Below the pieces are notes generated by a model that was not told where the DNA came from, made no database searches, and saw only the letters and a program-made list of their open reading frames with translations. The translations under genes were made by a program, and so were the position numbers. Shown here piece by piece: positions 1 through 14,798 of a stretch of DNA of 64,000 bases (within the stretch, counting starts at the first letter, position 1; each line of letters opens with the position of its first letter). Origin of the DNA: Stromatinia cepivora (taxonomy: Eukaryota > Ascomycota > Leotiomycetes > Helotiales > Sclerotiniaceae); assembly GCA_014898415.1 (NCBI GenBank), contig RCTD01000025.1, positions 496,001 through 560,000 of the forward strand, written 5' to 3'.

Positions 1-1044
1 AAAAATTCTGACGGTAATATATCGGGATCTATTTTTAATAAACTCACTATTCCATTTCCAACCATTTTCCAAAAAATCTTCTCCGAGTTTGCTTTTCTCC
101 AATTGAAGTATCGATACTAATAACAAGAATATATATAGAATTACAAAGCTTTCAAAAATATTTACGAATAAATCGAATCGTTAATTAATCAAGTATACTT
201 TATGGAACTATTCATTCTCAATTAAGGTATTACAGTTTTTCTATTCAAAACAATTATTAATGTATTCAAAAAGAAGCTTGTATTTATAATAACTATTATT
301 AAGTTCGTAGTATTACAAGAATATCGGTCTATTCTAACGCAAACCTCGTTCGGCAGAACCGACCCTATCAAATAGTATAGAGATTGGATTATAATCTATA
401 CCAAAGCTTTCGTATATAAGATCACTGAGGTATAGAATAAAATCATTATTAATACTTTTCTACAAACCATTAATATCAGGATACTTTTAATCTAAACAAA
501 TATTATAATTATATAAATCAAAATGAATAATCAATTTGGATTATCCAATCTTTTATTTAAACAATTCGGAGATGTTTTTGAAGGATTAATCTTTCAAAAT
601 TTTATTTCTTTAAAAACTAAAAGAGAAGTATATTCTATATTTATCTTTTTTCAAAATGATAAAAGATTTAAAAAGAATAAAAAAAGTATCAATTTTGAAA
701 GTAATCAAGGGATCAAGAAAATCTAGGAATATCTTTGCAAAACCGAATCTAAATAAAACAATAGAATTGATTATAATTATATTATATATAATTGCAAAGT
801 TATAGAGTTAGCGTTTACCAGAAGAATCAATCCACTGTTCAAAAAGATATTCAGCGAAAACGAATTACAAGTAATTAAGGATCGAGCAAGATTGTATTCA
901 TAAAAGCAATTTCATTTTAATTGGATTAAAAGGAAATAAATAAAAGGTTTCATTGATCCTTCAGAACCTTTAATTAACATTATTATCTTAAATACTTGAT
1001 ATAATCAATCAGGGGTATATTCTACAATAATAAGAGTATATTAT

Positions 1045-1731
1045 TTGTTCAATAGTATCTTGTTTGATAATTGTAATATTATATATATCATAAACGATAT
1101 ATTTCTATTGGATGATTATCAATATCAATTATCCGATCCCAATGATCTTATAGAAGTAGGTATTTCCAGTTTTCAAGTTTTAGGATGCAGAATTTATATT
1201 ATTAAAAGGATCATCAAAAGAGAAGATTACTTTAATAATGATTTGATCTTGAACGACATAACATTTATCCTTGGTTTTCATATCAATATCGTTTTGGAGG
1301 TTCGATTGGAGAAAGCCGGCCTATAGTTTTCAAGATATAATTGTACTTTTTGTAAAGGAAATCATACAAATAGTATAATAGTTGTTCAATATATTCATAT
1401 TGAAAATCTTGTATTCTTAGAATATAAATCGCTTTCTATTTATTCGAGCATTCTTTTATTTATTCTTATGAGCAATCCTTCCATAATGTATTTAATAATG
1501 AACAGAAAAATAAATAAAGCATTCTATTGTTCTTATAATCCACTTTTCTCAAGAGAAGATACGAATAAAATGCAGCACAAACATTCTGAATATCTGGGGA
1601 AAGAAGTTTTTGAATATTTAGTATTTATAATACAAAACATCAAAATAAAAGGTATCATTCATTCTAATTACACTGATTGTATTCATATTTATATAAAGCA
1701 AATCATTTCTCGCACTTTAAGTGATTGTTAG
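1045..1731 (+). pseudogene. Copia-X protease and GAG-pre-integrase relic
   Basis: Two consecutive open stretches (1045-1326 and 1468-1731) read as a Copia aspartic protease followed by the pre-integrase zinc region. The first has the pattern IINDIFLLDDYQYQ and ends in FHINIVLEVRLEKAGL, like the conserved 'D-G-A ... V-N-L-I-S ... R-L' tail of fungal Copia proteases; the catalytic D-[ST]-G site itself is eroded at the start of the stretch. The second contains HSEYLGKEVFEYLV and later a cysteine, matching the H-x-R-x-G-H-L-G context of pre-integrase domains although key residues are changed. A fragment of the same region, reversed, lies near 34.7-35.2 kb. Confidence 0.6.
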
Positions 1732-2681
1732 CTACCTCAGCTTTTTTATAAAATTCAATGAAATCTTTTTGATTTCGATAAAGAATATAACAATATATTA
1801 TAATTTCTATTGATCAAAGAAATATATTATAACAAAATCTTTTTATATTTAATTTATTATAAAATATATAACAAAGTATTTGTAATCATTCAAAGCTTTG
1901 TAGTCTGGATTTATTATAAGTATAATCTAATGATTGTAATAATTAAATAGGATAATGATATATCTATTATTGGAGTTATAGAAGTAATGTTATTTGAAAA
2001 ATGGATCAAATAAAAAAGTATCGAATTTAAACTATTTTTATTTTATATATATAAATTCAATAAAGGATCAGAATGTATAGGACAAGAAATAATTATAAAA
2101 TAGATAAAAATATAAATCATAACAGATTTATCGAACAAATTGTGGATGAAAGTAATACAAGTTGTTATTTATTTATATAATATAAATCCTTTGAAGACCA
2201 AATCCTTCAAATCATTTAATGAGATACTCGATATATGGTTTTGTAATTATCTTTGTAAAGATAATCCCCTATTTGTAAAGAAAATATCTAACAATCTTTA
2301 TTCTAATTGAAATGGAATTTATAGGTATAGATACCGAATTTATCTTTTGGATAAGAATAAAGAAATTGGAATTAATAGGAAATGGTATAAAATTAATCCT
2401 CGAATATATATTGAATATTTAATGAGTTATATCCCAAGTATATTGATCTACTATATATGGATATTCAAATTCGATAGAGTTATTATTACTCGAAATGTAA
2501 TGTTCAATAAAGAATTTATTTATTGTATAGATTCTATCAATCGAATAATCGATATTTATATTACAAAAGAGTTTAAACAGTTTATTAGAACCCTTGATTT
2601 ATAAGATCATATCGAATTGGATAGGACGATCATTCAAAATAAGGATAATCATGAGGACTTCATTTATCTATTTATTTTTAT

Positions 2682-3743
2682 CAGGGCTGGGCACCCGTAC
2701 CCTACCCGGGGTATCTGGCCTCACGGGGTAGTATACCCTACCCCGTAAGCTTTTACGGGGTGTATACCCGCCAAATAATCCGGGTACCCGGGGTACCCAT
2801 GGGTAAATATTATATGATCATCTTATAGTTATCGTTTAAAAAGGAGGTTATTCTTAATTATATGATAGAATCAAAAACATCAGATTATATTATTCGAATT
2901 ATACTATTGAAAATTTGTATTACCCTATTTAATATATTATTTTGTAAGTTTCTTTTTCTTCAAACAATTATATCAATCATATTTTCCTATACCAATAGTA
3001 ATAATATAATGGATACAGCTTTCCAATTCTTTTTCAAATTTGAAAAGATTATTCGTCTATTTTAATTATATTTATTCTTTCAGAATATATTTTTAGTACT
3101 ATTGGATTATTAGTTTCTAAATATAAAATTAATTTATTTAATGATATTATTTGATATATACTTTGTTTATATATATAGGAAGTTCTACTTTAAGAAGAAG
3201 AAAAAGAAGATATTGAGATTATTGATATTGATAATGATAGTAATAATAATAATATTGAAATCGAGAAAATTATTATTATTTTGATCCTATATTTCAAGAA
3301 TGTTGTATTGAAAAAGCTAGAATGAAGGAGATTAGAGAGATAATAGAAATTATATATAATATTCAAAGGTATAAAATAATAAAGGATTAATAGATAGTAT
3401 AGAAAAAATAAGAAAACTATAAAAATAGAACTTTTAGAGAAGTTATACAAAAGTCATTAATAGTTATTTTAGAATAAGCAAATAATATATCTTCATTTTT
3501 TCCTTGTTTGATTTCAAAATTATATTGTGATTTGAGTAAAAAACTATTATTCTATAATATTTATAGTCTTTCAAATATATCCCTAAATATCCCCAATATA
3601 TATTATATATTTTATGGGTATTCTGGATACCCGGGCAATCTACAGGGTAATTATCCTACCCCATAAAGGTAGAGCTGGGTGTAATACTGGCTGGGTTATA
3701 CCTCGGGTTACCCCGGGTATACCCTACCCAGTGCCCAGCCCTG
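2682..3743. mobile_element. non-autonomous hAT-like DNA transposon (1,062 bp)
   Basis: It begins CAGGGCTGGGCAC and ends with the inverse, GTGCCCAGCCCTG, so the terminal inverted repeat is perfect for 12-13 bp. It is flanked by an exact 8-bp duplication ATTTTTAT (2674-2681 and 3744-3751), the size made by hAT transposases. Both ends carry GC-rich, self-complementary clusters built from GGGTACCC-like words; the centre is AT-rich with no recognisable transposase (the minus-strand open stretch at 3190-3450 is low complexity). It interrupts Copia-X, so it is younger than that copy. A 395-bp relative with the same termini is at 55042-55436. Confidence 0.85.
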
Positions 3744-4699
3744 ATTTTTATGGATCGAAAAACCTTTAATTTATTTATTAAGTATATTTTAGATCTATTG
3801 CTTACAAACAAATTGATTTTGAAGGTAAATGTAGATTTGGGGGGTGATAATAGGAATAAAGAAATCGATTTAGGATTATCCAATCTATCTAATCCTTTAG
3901 ATGGTGAGGATAAGGTATGTAATAAAGATATACAAATATTGGTCGATCTTTCTATTAAAGAAATTAAAGAAGTCGATTCTTTTATTGAAAAGCAATCATA
4001 TCTTATGGGTAAAGATATTAATACTGTTCAAAAAGATATTCATAATAATAATATAGATCCCGACTTTATCGAATATATTGATATAGGGAATATGGAGTAT
4101 AAGTCTATTAGTTGTACCACCAAAGTTCTTTGTGGTATATACAAAAATGATTTAAAGATTGTTTTAATTGATCAATTTCAATATTCCAAAAGGAAGTATA
4201 TATACTGGAATAATTAATTAGAATATTCTGTAAAGGAAATCCAATTATTATAAAGATTATTATACTTTATACATTTATTTAATCGATTTATAGAGGATTT
4301 GTAGATTTATAATCTTAAATAGATATTTAAAAGAGTTCGTATTATAAGGATTGAAATACTTAAGGTTTAGATTAATCTATTTGAGTTTCAATTATATGAT
4401 TATTATTCGGAGTCATCTCTTTTCCGAAAGTTATTTGATTTTTATATTCTAAAGTAATCAATATATATATAAAGGCAATTATGTATATAGCAACATTATC
4501 AAAGGAGCGATCCCAATACTGGATCCTATATAGGAATTGTTATATCTCAAAAAACAGATTTAATAGGATTATTTTGTTTAAACAATTTTCATTTTATATT
4601 CTAATCTGATCAATAAGGAATGGACAATATAAAGAAGTATTCTCAATTTATAATAGTTCACAATATAATCATTACTAGAATTGAAGCAAAACTATCATT

Positions 4700-6310
4700 A
4701 CCTTCCATTTGATCTACAATCAATAGATTATAGGTAATATCATTTCCTCGAATTCATATATTTGCAGTTTCAAAATTATTTTGTTTTTATTATTAATTAA
4801 AAAATCATCAAATGGGATATTGGTTCAAATAGGATTGTGATCTTAAGATTAATAACCTTAAGGTTAGGAAAATCTGGCATGAAATCGATTCTGGATCGGA
4901 ACCTTCAAAACCAATCCCCCTTCAATAAATGTTTATATATAAATACAATAATCAAGGTTTAATTATTTATTGTTGTTTATATTTAGTAATATAAAAAGAT
5001 CTCCAGGTTAAGAATATTATTAAGATTATTTATACCATTATATTAGCAGATCAATTATTCCGAATCGTAATAGTAATCGTTATTAAATATGATTTCGAAA
5101 TAAAGTAATATAATATAATCAATGTTTTCATCAATACTCTATACAATCCTTTTGGTACCCTAATTATATATTATCTATTTGATGAATACAAAATCCCAAA
5201 CAAAAATATTATAATTGATCGAACTTTGTATAATCTACGAGATTCCCTAGCTATATAATTTAAGGATTTCATTCAGATACTCAAAAAATTAGGATTGGTA
5301 TAATACAAAAAGGAATTATGTTTATACATTAATCCAAAATATATCATTATAATTCTTTTCTTCGTAAACAACGTTCAGATTATTTATTATAAAAAAAACG
5401 AATCAATTATCACAACGATTATTAAGGGAATCAAAGCTGTATATAAACTATAAGATTTAGAAAATACTAAATAGTTTCTAGGTATATATATATATTCTAT
5501 AATCGATTCAAAAAAAAGTTGTGGTTAATTTATAATATATATATTGAAAAGATTGTTAAGAAATTCAAAGTAACAAATGGGATAATAAATATATCGCTTC
5601 TGATAATGGTATTTCGGAAAAATCAGGGTTAAGCTCTTATATATATTATAAAAATGTATCAAAAGAAAGTGGACTCAGTATTATATACTATAATCATTAT
5701 AAAAGTGGATATATTATTTGTTGTTTTGCAATTGAACCATTATTTGATTAATTTATCGAATGATTATATAAAAGTTATCAATTATTATTTACAATATTTA
5801 TAGAATATAAGGTATCTCGTGATCCAATATAATGGTGATCAAATATTACAACTTCTTATCTTCTTAAATACTTCTTTTACGGATGATCCAGATACTTGTC
5901 GATTATCCTAAGAGTATATTATATTCCTTTTCGATGGTTTAATCATATGGAAAGTGTTCAAGTAAGATACCGTGATCACCTCGATTATCGAAACAAAGCT
6001 TTTCAGAATCGAACGTATATCAAAAGAAACCATAGCAATTTTATATTTTTTAAAAGAAATCGATTTAATAGTGAAAGAACCTGTAACGATCTTCTACAAC
6101 AATCAGTAAATGATTAGATTGGTGGTTGGTAAGAACGAATGGATCACTACAAAACTACGTTACGTCGATATCCAAAATATATAGTTATATCAAGAATATT
6201 CAAAAGGGAATTTTTATATAATCTATCTATCAACCACCAATATGACTATTAACGGGCTCACCAAGAATCTTATAAAACAAAAGTTCGAATACTTCTGATC
6301 CCTCTTTAAT
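4700..6310 (+). pseudogene. Copia-X reverse transcriptase and RNase H relic
   Basis: Reading through stops, the region encodes a Copia RT: a KSLYGLKQ-like segment near 5220-5250, the active-site box near 5352-5372, then a segment like LRDLGDTKWFLGI (5450-5490) and IEKIVKKF (5545-5575). RNase H follows (about 5640-6310) with equivalents of DIAFA, the SFADD motif (seen as TSFTDD, near 5870-5890) and a C-terminal end reading INGLTKNLIKQKFEYF near 6255-6290. The catalytic YVDD box now reads FVNN. In-frame stops are frequent, mostly where CAA/CAG/CGA codons would be expected. Confidence 0.7.
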
Positions 6311-6773
6311 CTATAAAATATAAGTAATAGGATTATAAAACTTAAATAACGATGATTATAGAATTTGAATAACGATAATCTGAAGCTTGTATTTCTTCCC
6401 TTTAATATAAATAGAATAAATCCTATTTAATATCCCAAATTATTATATTTTTTTATAATATACTTCAATTCGTATACTTTATATTCATCAAAAAATAAAG
6501 AACAATCAAGGCCGATCATTTCTCCGCTTTTCACCTTCCTATCCTCAAAAAAGGATAAGCTTTTTTTTAAGTTCAATAATTTGAAGTTCAAATAAAAAAG
6601 TTTTTGGATTATCTGTAATAATCAAGGAACAAGGAACAATTGAAGCAATCAGAATTATTAATGCCATCAGTATTATAGGAATCAAGGGATTATCCCTTCT
6701 TTTTTTTTTTTTTGGATATATTATCTACTTTTTCCTTTTCTTTTTCTTTATTATTCTTTTTCTTTCATTTTTA

Positions 6774-7858
6774 TTATCGTTTTCCGAAATTATAATGTAC
6801 TTTTTCTATTCGGTTTTTCGAGGATTCCAATGAATAATATAATGAGGAAAGGGGGAATGATAATGCAAAAGCGAAAAAACAATTTCTTTCTTCTTCTCGA
6901 TCTCCAATATCATCTTTATTATAATTCTGTATCCCTGCTTGGATTATACAACCAATAATCAATATATTATAAAGATAAAGAATAAACAAAGAATTTACTT
7001 TCGAATTTTATTAATAAATAGCAATATAATAATCTATTAAAGAATAAAGGAAAATTAGCAAAGGAGTATACAAATGAATACTATAATTCCAATACTGATA
7101 ATTATTCGGTTTAGAAGAATCAATAAAATATTCACCATAGAAATTATATTTCCTAATAATCAACGATTTCATATATCGAATATATAGATGATTATTCCTT
7201 TCCCTATAACTCCCCTCATCTCTTATTTTAATTAAAAAACCAACAATTTTCGACGATCTTTTTTCTCTCTCTTCTTTATCTAATTCATCATCCGAAAAAC
7301 CCAATATTGAAAAATCGAATAAATCGTTATCATCAAATAAAGAAACACTCCCTTTTTTCTTTCCTTCATCGAGCAACCTTTACCTCAACAATTATAAATA
7401 CAGGATTAGTAAAACCTTTCAATCATATAATAGAATTCAAAAATGAAACCTACCTCCAAATTATTATTTGAATCTATAATTAGCAATTGACCACGACGAA
7501 TAGCAATTCCTTTAACAAAGGAGAGCAGTTTCTGAAATAGATAATAACACATTATTCTAGAAGTAGATTTAATTAAACTATACTTCTAGAAATCAATATC
7601 TTGATTCATCATCTATATTAAACTTATTAATTCTCTTTACTCGATTTATTAATCCCTCAAAAAAATACTAGAATCTTCTTTTGTATTTAATTCTCTCAAA
7701 GTTTTCTTTTTAATCACCGTTTGTTTAATACAATTGAAATTCGCTTACTTAACCTTTTTAAACCCTAAAATCTTAAATATAATAATAATCAATAAAAACT
7801 TAATTAAAACAGAAGCAAGAATATAGGAAGGGGATCTATATACCTTTAAAAAATTCAT
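6774..7858 (-). pseudogene. antisense reading frame in the 3' region of Copia-X (unknown product)
   Basis: Between RNase H and the 3' LTR, the minus strand carries a long frame. Part 1 starts at an ATG (7856-7858), has a hydrophobic stretch (ILASVLIKFLLIIIIF) and runs to a stop at 7406-7408; it contains several in-frame stops. Part 2, one frame over, runs 7376-6774 with one in-frame stop (7011-7013) and begins like LDEGKKKGSVSLF. The reversed copy of Copia-X (26760-28055) encodes recognisably the same protein in both parts with the same 62-nt offset between the part-1 stop and a matched valine codon, so the frame step is ancestral (short intron, two frames or programmed shift). I do not recognise a domain. 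Position resembles env-like or additional ORFs of some plant Copia elements, but here it is antisense. Confidence 0.45.
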
Positions 7859-8227
7859 TTATTTTACTTTGCCATCGTAATCAATATACTGTAACCTAAC
7901 AACTACATACATTTTCGATTACTATGCCATAGGATCAATCAATCATCTATATTCTCCCGATGGAAAATTTTCTTTTTATTATTCAAAATCTTGATTTTGA
8001 AGAATATCGCAGGTAGTAAATTGAAGATCAAAAGAAATTTGCGATTTATATACATTTAAATTCTTTTTTATTCTAAGGATACTAGGATCATTTCAGGTTT
8101 ATACATTACATTAATCCTTGATTGATATTTACCTATAATCGTTTTACATATTCATTCACGAATCATATGAATTGCCATTTTCTATACCTTTCCATTTATT
8201 TCAGATCGCCTTCCGATCTGGAGGGTG

Positions 8228-8536
8228 TGTCACGGAAAGCCCTGCAATCCCCTATATTTCATAAAGGATCAAAGTGTATGCTTTCTAATCGGAATGAAGG
8301 ATCTACTAACCCTTATTAATCCATCAATTGATAAAATGATCCTGATATATTAATAAATAAAGATCTAGCCTAATTAAGATATATATCGGCTAGATAACTA
8401 TTCATTTGTTTTATATATACAGCTTTTGATTTATATAATCAAGAGCAAATCATTTAATTCTTTTACTCTACCAATCATATGTACCACCTATTCAACGATC
8501 CCTGAAAGTACTGTGTAATCATACTATCCCGTAATA
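8228..8536 (+). repeat. 3' LTR of Copia-X copy 1 (309 bp)
   Basis: Starts TGTCACGGAAAGCCCTG and ends near CTATCCCGTAATA (ancestrally ...CCCGTGACA, a TG...CA LTR). Exactly the same length and sequence, reversed, is found at 26082-26390 and 36876-37184, which fixes the borders. The microsatellite starts directly at its right end. Confidence 0.85.
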
Positions 8537-10930
<2,394 letters not shown>

Positions 10931-11585
10931 ACGTGGTTTATCAGCGAGCGGGCCATATCACCGAGCGGGCCATTTTTATCTCAATTTATCATTTCAAAAC
11001 TATATTATTTAACAACAATTAAATCAATTGATTAAAATTATTAAAAATCTAATAATCTAGGATCTATTATATTATTTTGATAAATTCTTGAATTATAATC
11101 AATCTTTCTATATTTACTATAATATCGACTAATAAATGATTCCTTATTAGAATTTCCTTTATTTTGATATTCATTATATTGAATCTGATTATCAATTTTT
11201 TATTATAATAATATATCTTCAGCTTTTTATTTAGTAAATATTCCTTTATTATATAATTGAATTTTTTTAGTATATCGATATTTACTTAATATCTCATTTA
11301 CTCTTCAAAATATACAATTCTTAGTATTCAAAAGTGTAATTTTATATATTAATCTCTTTATACTTTTAACTAAAACTTATATAATTTCAAATATAGATAT
11401 AAAAGAATTTGATTGATAACAAGTTGTGAGAATCACAGCAAAGAATCGGTTAATATTCGAATAACTATAGGTTCGGGTTTAGAATCAAAACTTTTCATTA
11501 CTTTTTCTAATCGTATTGAAGAATTCCTTCTCTATATAGATGAAAACTCTTCAAATTAGCGTACAATTCGGCCCGCTTTCGGCTA
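10931..11585 (-). pseudogene. pogo-2 transposase C-terminal tail
   Basis: Minus-strand reading through stops gives a segment like VKSIKRLIYKITLLNTKN, then KAEDILLQQKIDNQIQ, then a region YSKYRKIDYNSRIYQNN that corresponds to the C-x2-C-x4-H-x4-C knuckle ending many fungal pogo transposases, with its cysteines and histidine replaced (Cys to Tyr fits G-to-A change). It ends shortly before the terminal repeat at 10931. Confidence 0.55.
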
Positions 11586-11737
11586 AGTCTAATACCCCAC
11601 TTTCGGGCCACCCCCTCTTTTGGGCCACCTTAAAAAACCACCTCATTTTAAGCAATCTCCCTTATTAAATCTTTAATAATTCAACAACCATTCAATTAAT
11701 CGATTTGAAATTTGAATATATTATTATTTATAATATA

Positions 11738-11838
11738 ATGAATACTTATACCGAAAATAATATTGCTATAACCTTTGGTACAATTGTAAATAGATTAATT
11801 ATATATCAGATCAACTCGGAATATAATATTCCCTATAT
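11738..11838 (+). pseudogene. pogo-1 transposase N-terminus (psq-type HTH), cut by Copia-A
   Basis: Reads MNTYTENNIAITFGTIVNR and continues LIIYQINSEYNIPYI, matching the 'YTEEDI..AL..V..G.SIRQAA.EYGIPRST' pattern of fungal pogo DNA-binding domains after A/T-directed change. The frame is cut at 11838, exactly where the Copia-A LTR starts. Confidence 0.65.
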
Positions 11839-12004
11839 TGTTGGAAATGAGGCCATCATAGGATTAGAATTGAGGTCACGAGACCACAATGGTGCACAGA
11901 CCATATTTGGGGATAACCTCAATTCTACTTCTATTAGAATTATAGATCCTTAATTCAATCTATATAATCAATAATACTATTATTTTCTACACCAAAAATT
12001 AACA

Positions 12005-12019
12005 GGTTATAAGATTCGA
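12005..12019 (+). promoter_or_regulatory. candidate primer-binding site of Copia-A
   Basis: GGTTATAAGATTCGA lies directly after the left LTR; the Copia-B copy has GGTTATAAGATCCGG at the equivalent place (30657). Position fits a tRNA primer site; the tRNA was not identified. Confidence 0.4.
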
Positions 12020-12667
12020 TTATATAATAATAATTAGAAAATAAAGCAAATCAAGAAAGGATTAATATAATTAATAGAGATAAAACAAAATAAAAATCAG
12101 AGTTTTTATATAGTGTTATCGAAGCAGAGTTGAAATATAATAATACAGCTTATAATTTACAATATTATAGATTAGAGCGGAAAGCAGTCTGTACAATGCT
12201 GATACAGAATTATAGCAAAAGCGAAGAGCAAGTTCGTATAGTTATAAGAAAATATATTACAATACGATTTTACGAATTTTTTTATTGTTTTATTTTTATA
12301 TTTTTTTATTATTTTGAATTTATTTGTTATATACCTTTTTTTTAAGATTATCTTAAAAATCTGAAGATTATCTTCGATATCCATCAAATAGTAAGAAATC
12401 TTCATAATATCGGAATCAAACAATTTTTCGAAGCTCGATCAAAATAATTATAAATAATAATTCAAACAAATGAAGATACAATTAAAAAGGAAAGAATAGT
12501 TTTATATAATTGATCAAATATTAAATGAATATATGTAGATTACAAGACCCAATATAGTATCTGCCTACGAGATCAATAATTATATATATTACAATATCAA
12601 ATTGAAATCGGAATACTTAAAGAATGAAACGAATACATTATCATATATTTGTATAACATTCAATAAT

Positions 12668-12949
12668 TGTGACGCACAAGAGCCGTAGTAGAACTGAATA
12701 AACAGGGTCAATTATGTTCTTTAGAATCTACAATTGAAGAATTATAGCTTGTAAAGAGCGATTAGATATATATATATAAATACCTATTCGTAAGCTGTAG
12801 GGTTGTGTGTATGTATTATTAGGGTTATTATTTTATTATACTAAATCGTATGAATCGTAATGTATGTGTACGGATGATCAGCTTATTAATGGATGTGGGA
12901 GATAAGAGGTATTATATGATTAGCCTCCTGTGGTTTACAATTCATAACA
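12668..12949 (-). repeat. Gypsy 3' LTR (282 bp)
   Basis: Same length as the partner at 19421-19702 and as the solo LTR at 29095-29376. It retains more original CpG-containing words than the partner (for example TGTGACGCACAAGAGCCG). Confidence 0.9.
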
Positions 12950-13019
12950 CTACCCCCCCCTTCGGAAAAGCTCGCCCTTGAACGTTTCATTCCTCTGTTC
13001 CATTGCTATTTCATCGGAA

Positions 13020-13370
13020 ATTAGGTTTTGTGAAGGTTCATAAGCTTTAAATCAATTAGATTAATCATTTTGGTTGATTTGGTCAATTTACTGGAAATTG
13101 ATCAAATTGACCAAATTAATCGATCAAATTGACCAAAATAACGAATGAATTAACCAAATCGACCAAATCGTTCATCAATTGGTTAAATTAATATTGATTC
13201 GTATTCTCCTTGATTTGGAGAACCTCTGAAAGGAAAAAGTTTCAATAGAAAAGGAAAGGAGGTTAAATTATAGTATAGTGATGATGGGTGATTAATATGG
13301 TCAATTCCGAAATCGACCAAGTTAATCGACCAAATTGACCAAATTGACCAAATTGAACGAAATCGACAGA
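13020..13370. repeat. degenerate TTGGTCAATTTGG repeats in the Gypsy 3' region
   Basis: Between the chromodomain relic and the 3' LTR, words such as AAATTGACCAAATTGACC recur in both orientations at 13065-13190 and 13300-13360. They do not code; function unknown. Confidence 0.6.
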
Positions 13371-13595
13371 GGTGACGTTACATTTCGTTCTTACCATGTT
13401 CAAGCTTCCCTTTGCATGATTTTTTTTTGAAATGATCATAGGCATATATTGCTTTCGTATTGTCTTGGTGGTGGCAGCTCGTCTGTTGTATGGAGCTCGG
13501 GCTATATGCGTATACAATCAAATTCCCTCGAATTTGTATGGGTTTTTGATCCTTTTATAATCGTATACATATACACCATTATAAAATCATAACAT

Positions 13596-13883
13596 CTAGT
13601 CTGCTGTATTAAAGAACACTTTTCTTTCCTTTGGTTTTATAAATGAATCGTTATCTATATGATTATAATTATCCTCTCCGTTCTCATAAAGTTTTATCCA
13701 ATCGATTAATCGATTAAGAGGACCAAACGACGTTGAATTAACCAGATGAAAATCGTGCAAAAGGTATAATAATGTTTTAAAATCGGAAATAGAATACCAA
13801 ATAAAATCGATATCGTTATTAAACCATAAGATTCTATATAATAGGGTTTTTCGTACTTTCTTTATTGCTAGGATCTTTTCCAT
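13596..13883 (-). pseudogene. Gypsy integrase C-terminal chromodomain-like end
   Basis: A 95-codon minus-strand frame begins MEKILAIKKVRKTLLYRILW and continues FNNDIDFIWYSISDFK. The spacing of hydrophobic and aromatic residues (E-K-I-L ... Y-R-I-L-W ... W-Y-S-I-S-D-F) resembles the chromodomain that ends many fungal chromovirus integrases (V-E-x-I-L ... Y-L-V-x-W-x-G-Y ... W-E-P). Followed by a segment with PLNRLIDWIKLYENGED. Assigned from pattern only. Confidence 0.5.
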
Positions 13884-14798
13884 TTTCTATTCCGAATTAC
13901 CAGTTATATTAATAAGCAGAGATAATTCGAGTATCTAACCAGGAAAAGGATCATCATATACCTTGTATAATCGATCTGAAGGAAAAACAAAATGAATTTT
14001 CATCATAATCAGAAATTCGAGCTTAAAAGAGTTCCCAGATCGATTAATGATCTTGAATCTTCTTTGAATTGGGAAATCCAATTTCTTGGATAGTTTTTGG
14101 GTAAAATAACTCTTTACAATAAGTTATATATAATCTTCGATATCGAAATCGATCTTATATCAATAAGTATTTATGGATTTCGATATCTTGGTTTAAATAT
14201 ATAATAAGCTTTCTTTTGTTTGTATAAAAGCTAATCTATTATATTCTATATATATACAAATATTACATATATTTATATCGTTTATTGATTTATTAGCATC
14301 TTCCTTTCATTCCTATGTACATTTCGATACATATCTATATAAAATTTCGTAAAATATAAGCCCTTCTAAAGAATCGTATAGAAGAATAAATTATATATAA
14401 TCTATTATAAATAGGAATTCTGATCAATCGTTTTGATAATAACTAATAAACGATTTTAACTATTATTGAAGATATTGATTATAGATCTTAGTTTAACCAT
14501 CGATTTGGGGATAATGAACAATAGATAGTTTGAAATCGATTCCTAGGATTTGGCTGAATTCCTTTCAGAATTGTGATATGAATTGAAGGCCGCAATCCGA
14601 TACTATAATATCAAGGGGATTATAATATCGATATATATAATAGAAATATAATTATACTTGAACTCGAACATCGATTGATTTGTGACAAGATATGGAAATA
14701 GCTTGCTTCATTAATCGATCAATAATGATTAAAACGTTGTTATATCTGTATTTATCTTTATTAAAACTGCAATAATCTATAATGATATATTGTTATAT

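Larger units (their letters stand above)
1..8536 (+). mobile_element. Ty1/Copia retrotransposon 'Copia-X', copy 1 (5' end outside window), degenerate
   Basis: Plus-strand Copia element in the order protease, integrase zinc region, reverse transcriptase, RNase H, a ~1.9-kb tail, then a 309-bp 3' LTR at 8228-8536. Reading frames are full of stops and A/T-shifted codons, as expected after RIP. The same sequence appears reversed at 26082-37184, where both LTRs survive; that copy places the missing 5' LTR roughly 500 bp upstream of this window. The purine-rich stretch GATCTGGAGGGTG just before 8228 fits a polypurine tract. A hAT-like element (2682-3743) interrupts the integrase/linker part. Order PR-INT-RT-RH and the protein motifs exclude Gypsy. 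No functional product is expected. Confidence 0.85.

Noticed and set aside
3190..3450. 86-codon minus-strand open frame inside the hAT-like element
   Set aside because: Composed of Ile/Ser/Tyr/Phe runs from AAT/GAT-rich DNA; no transposase similarity.
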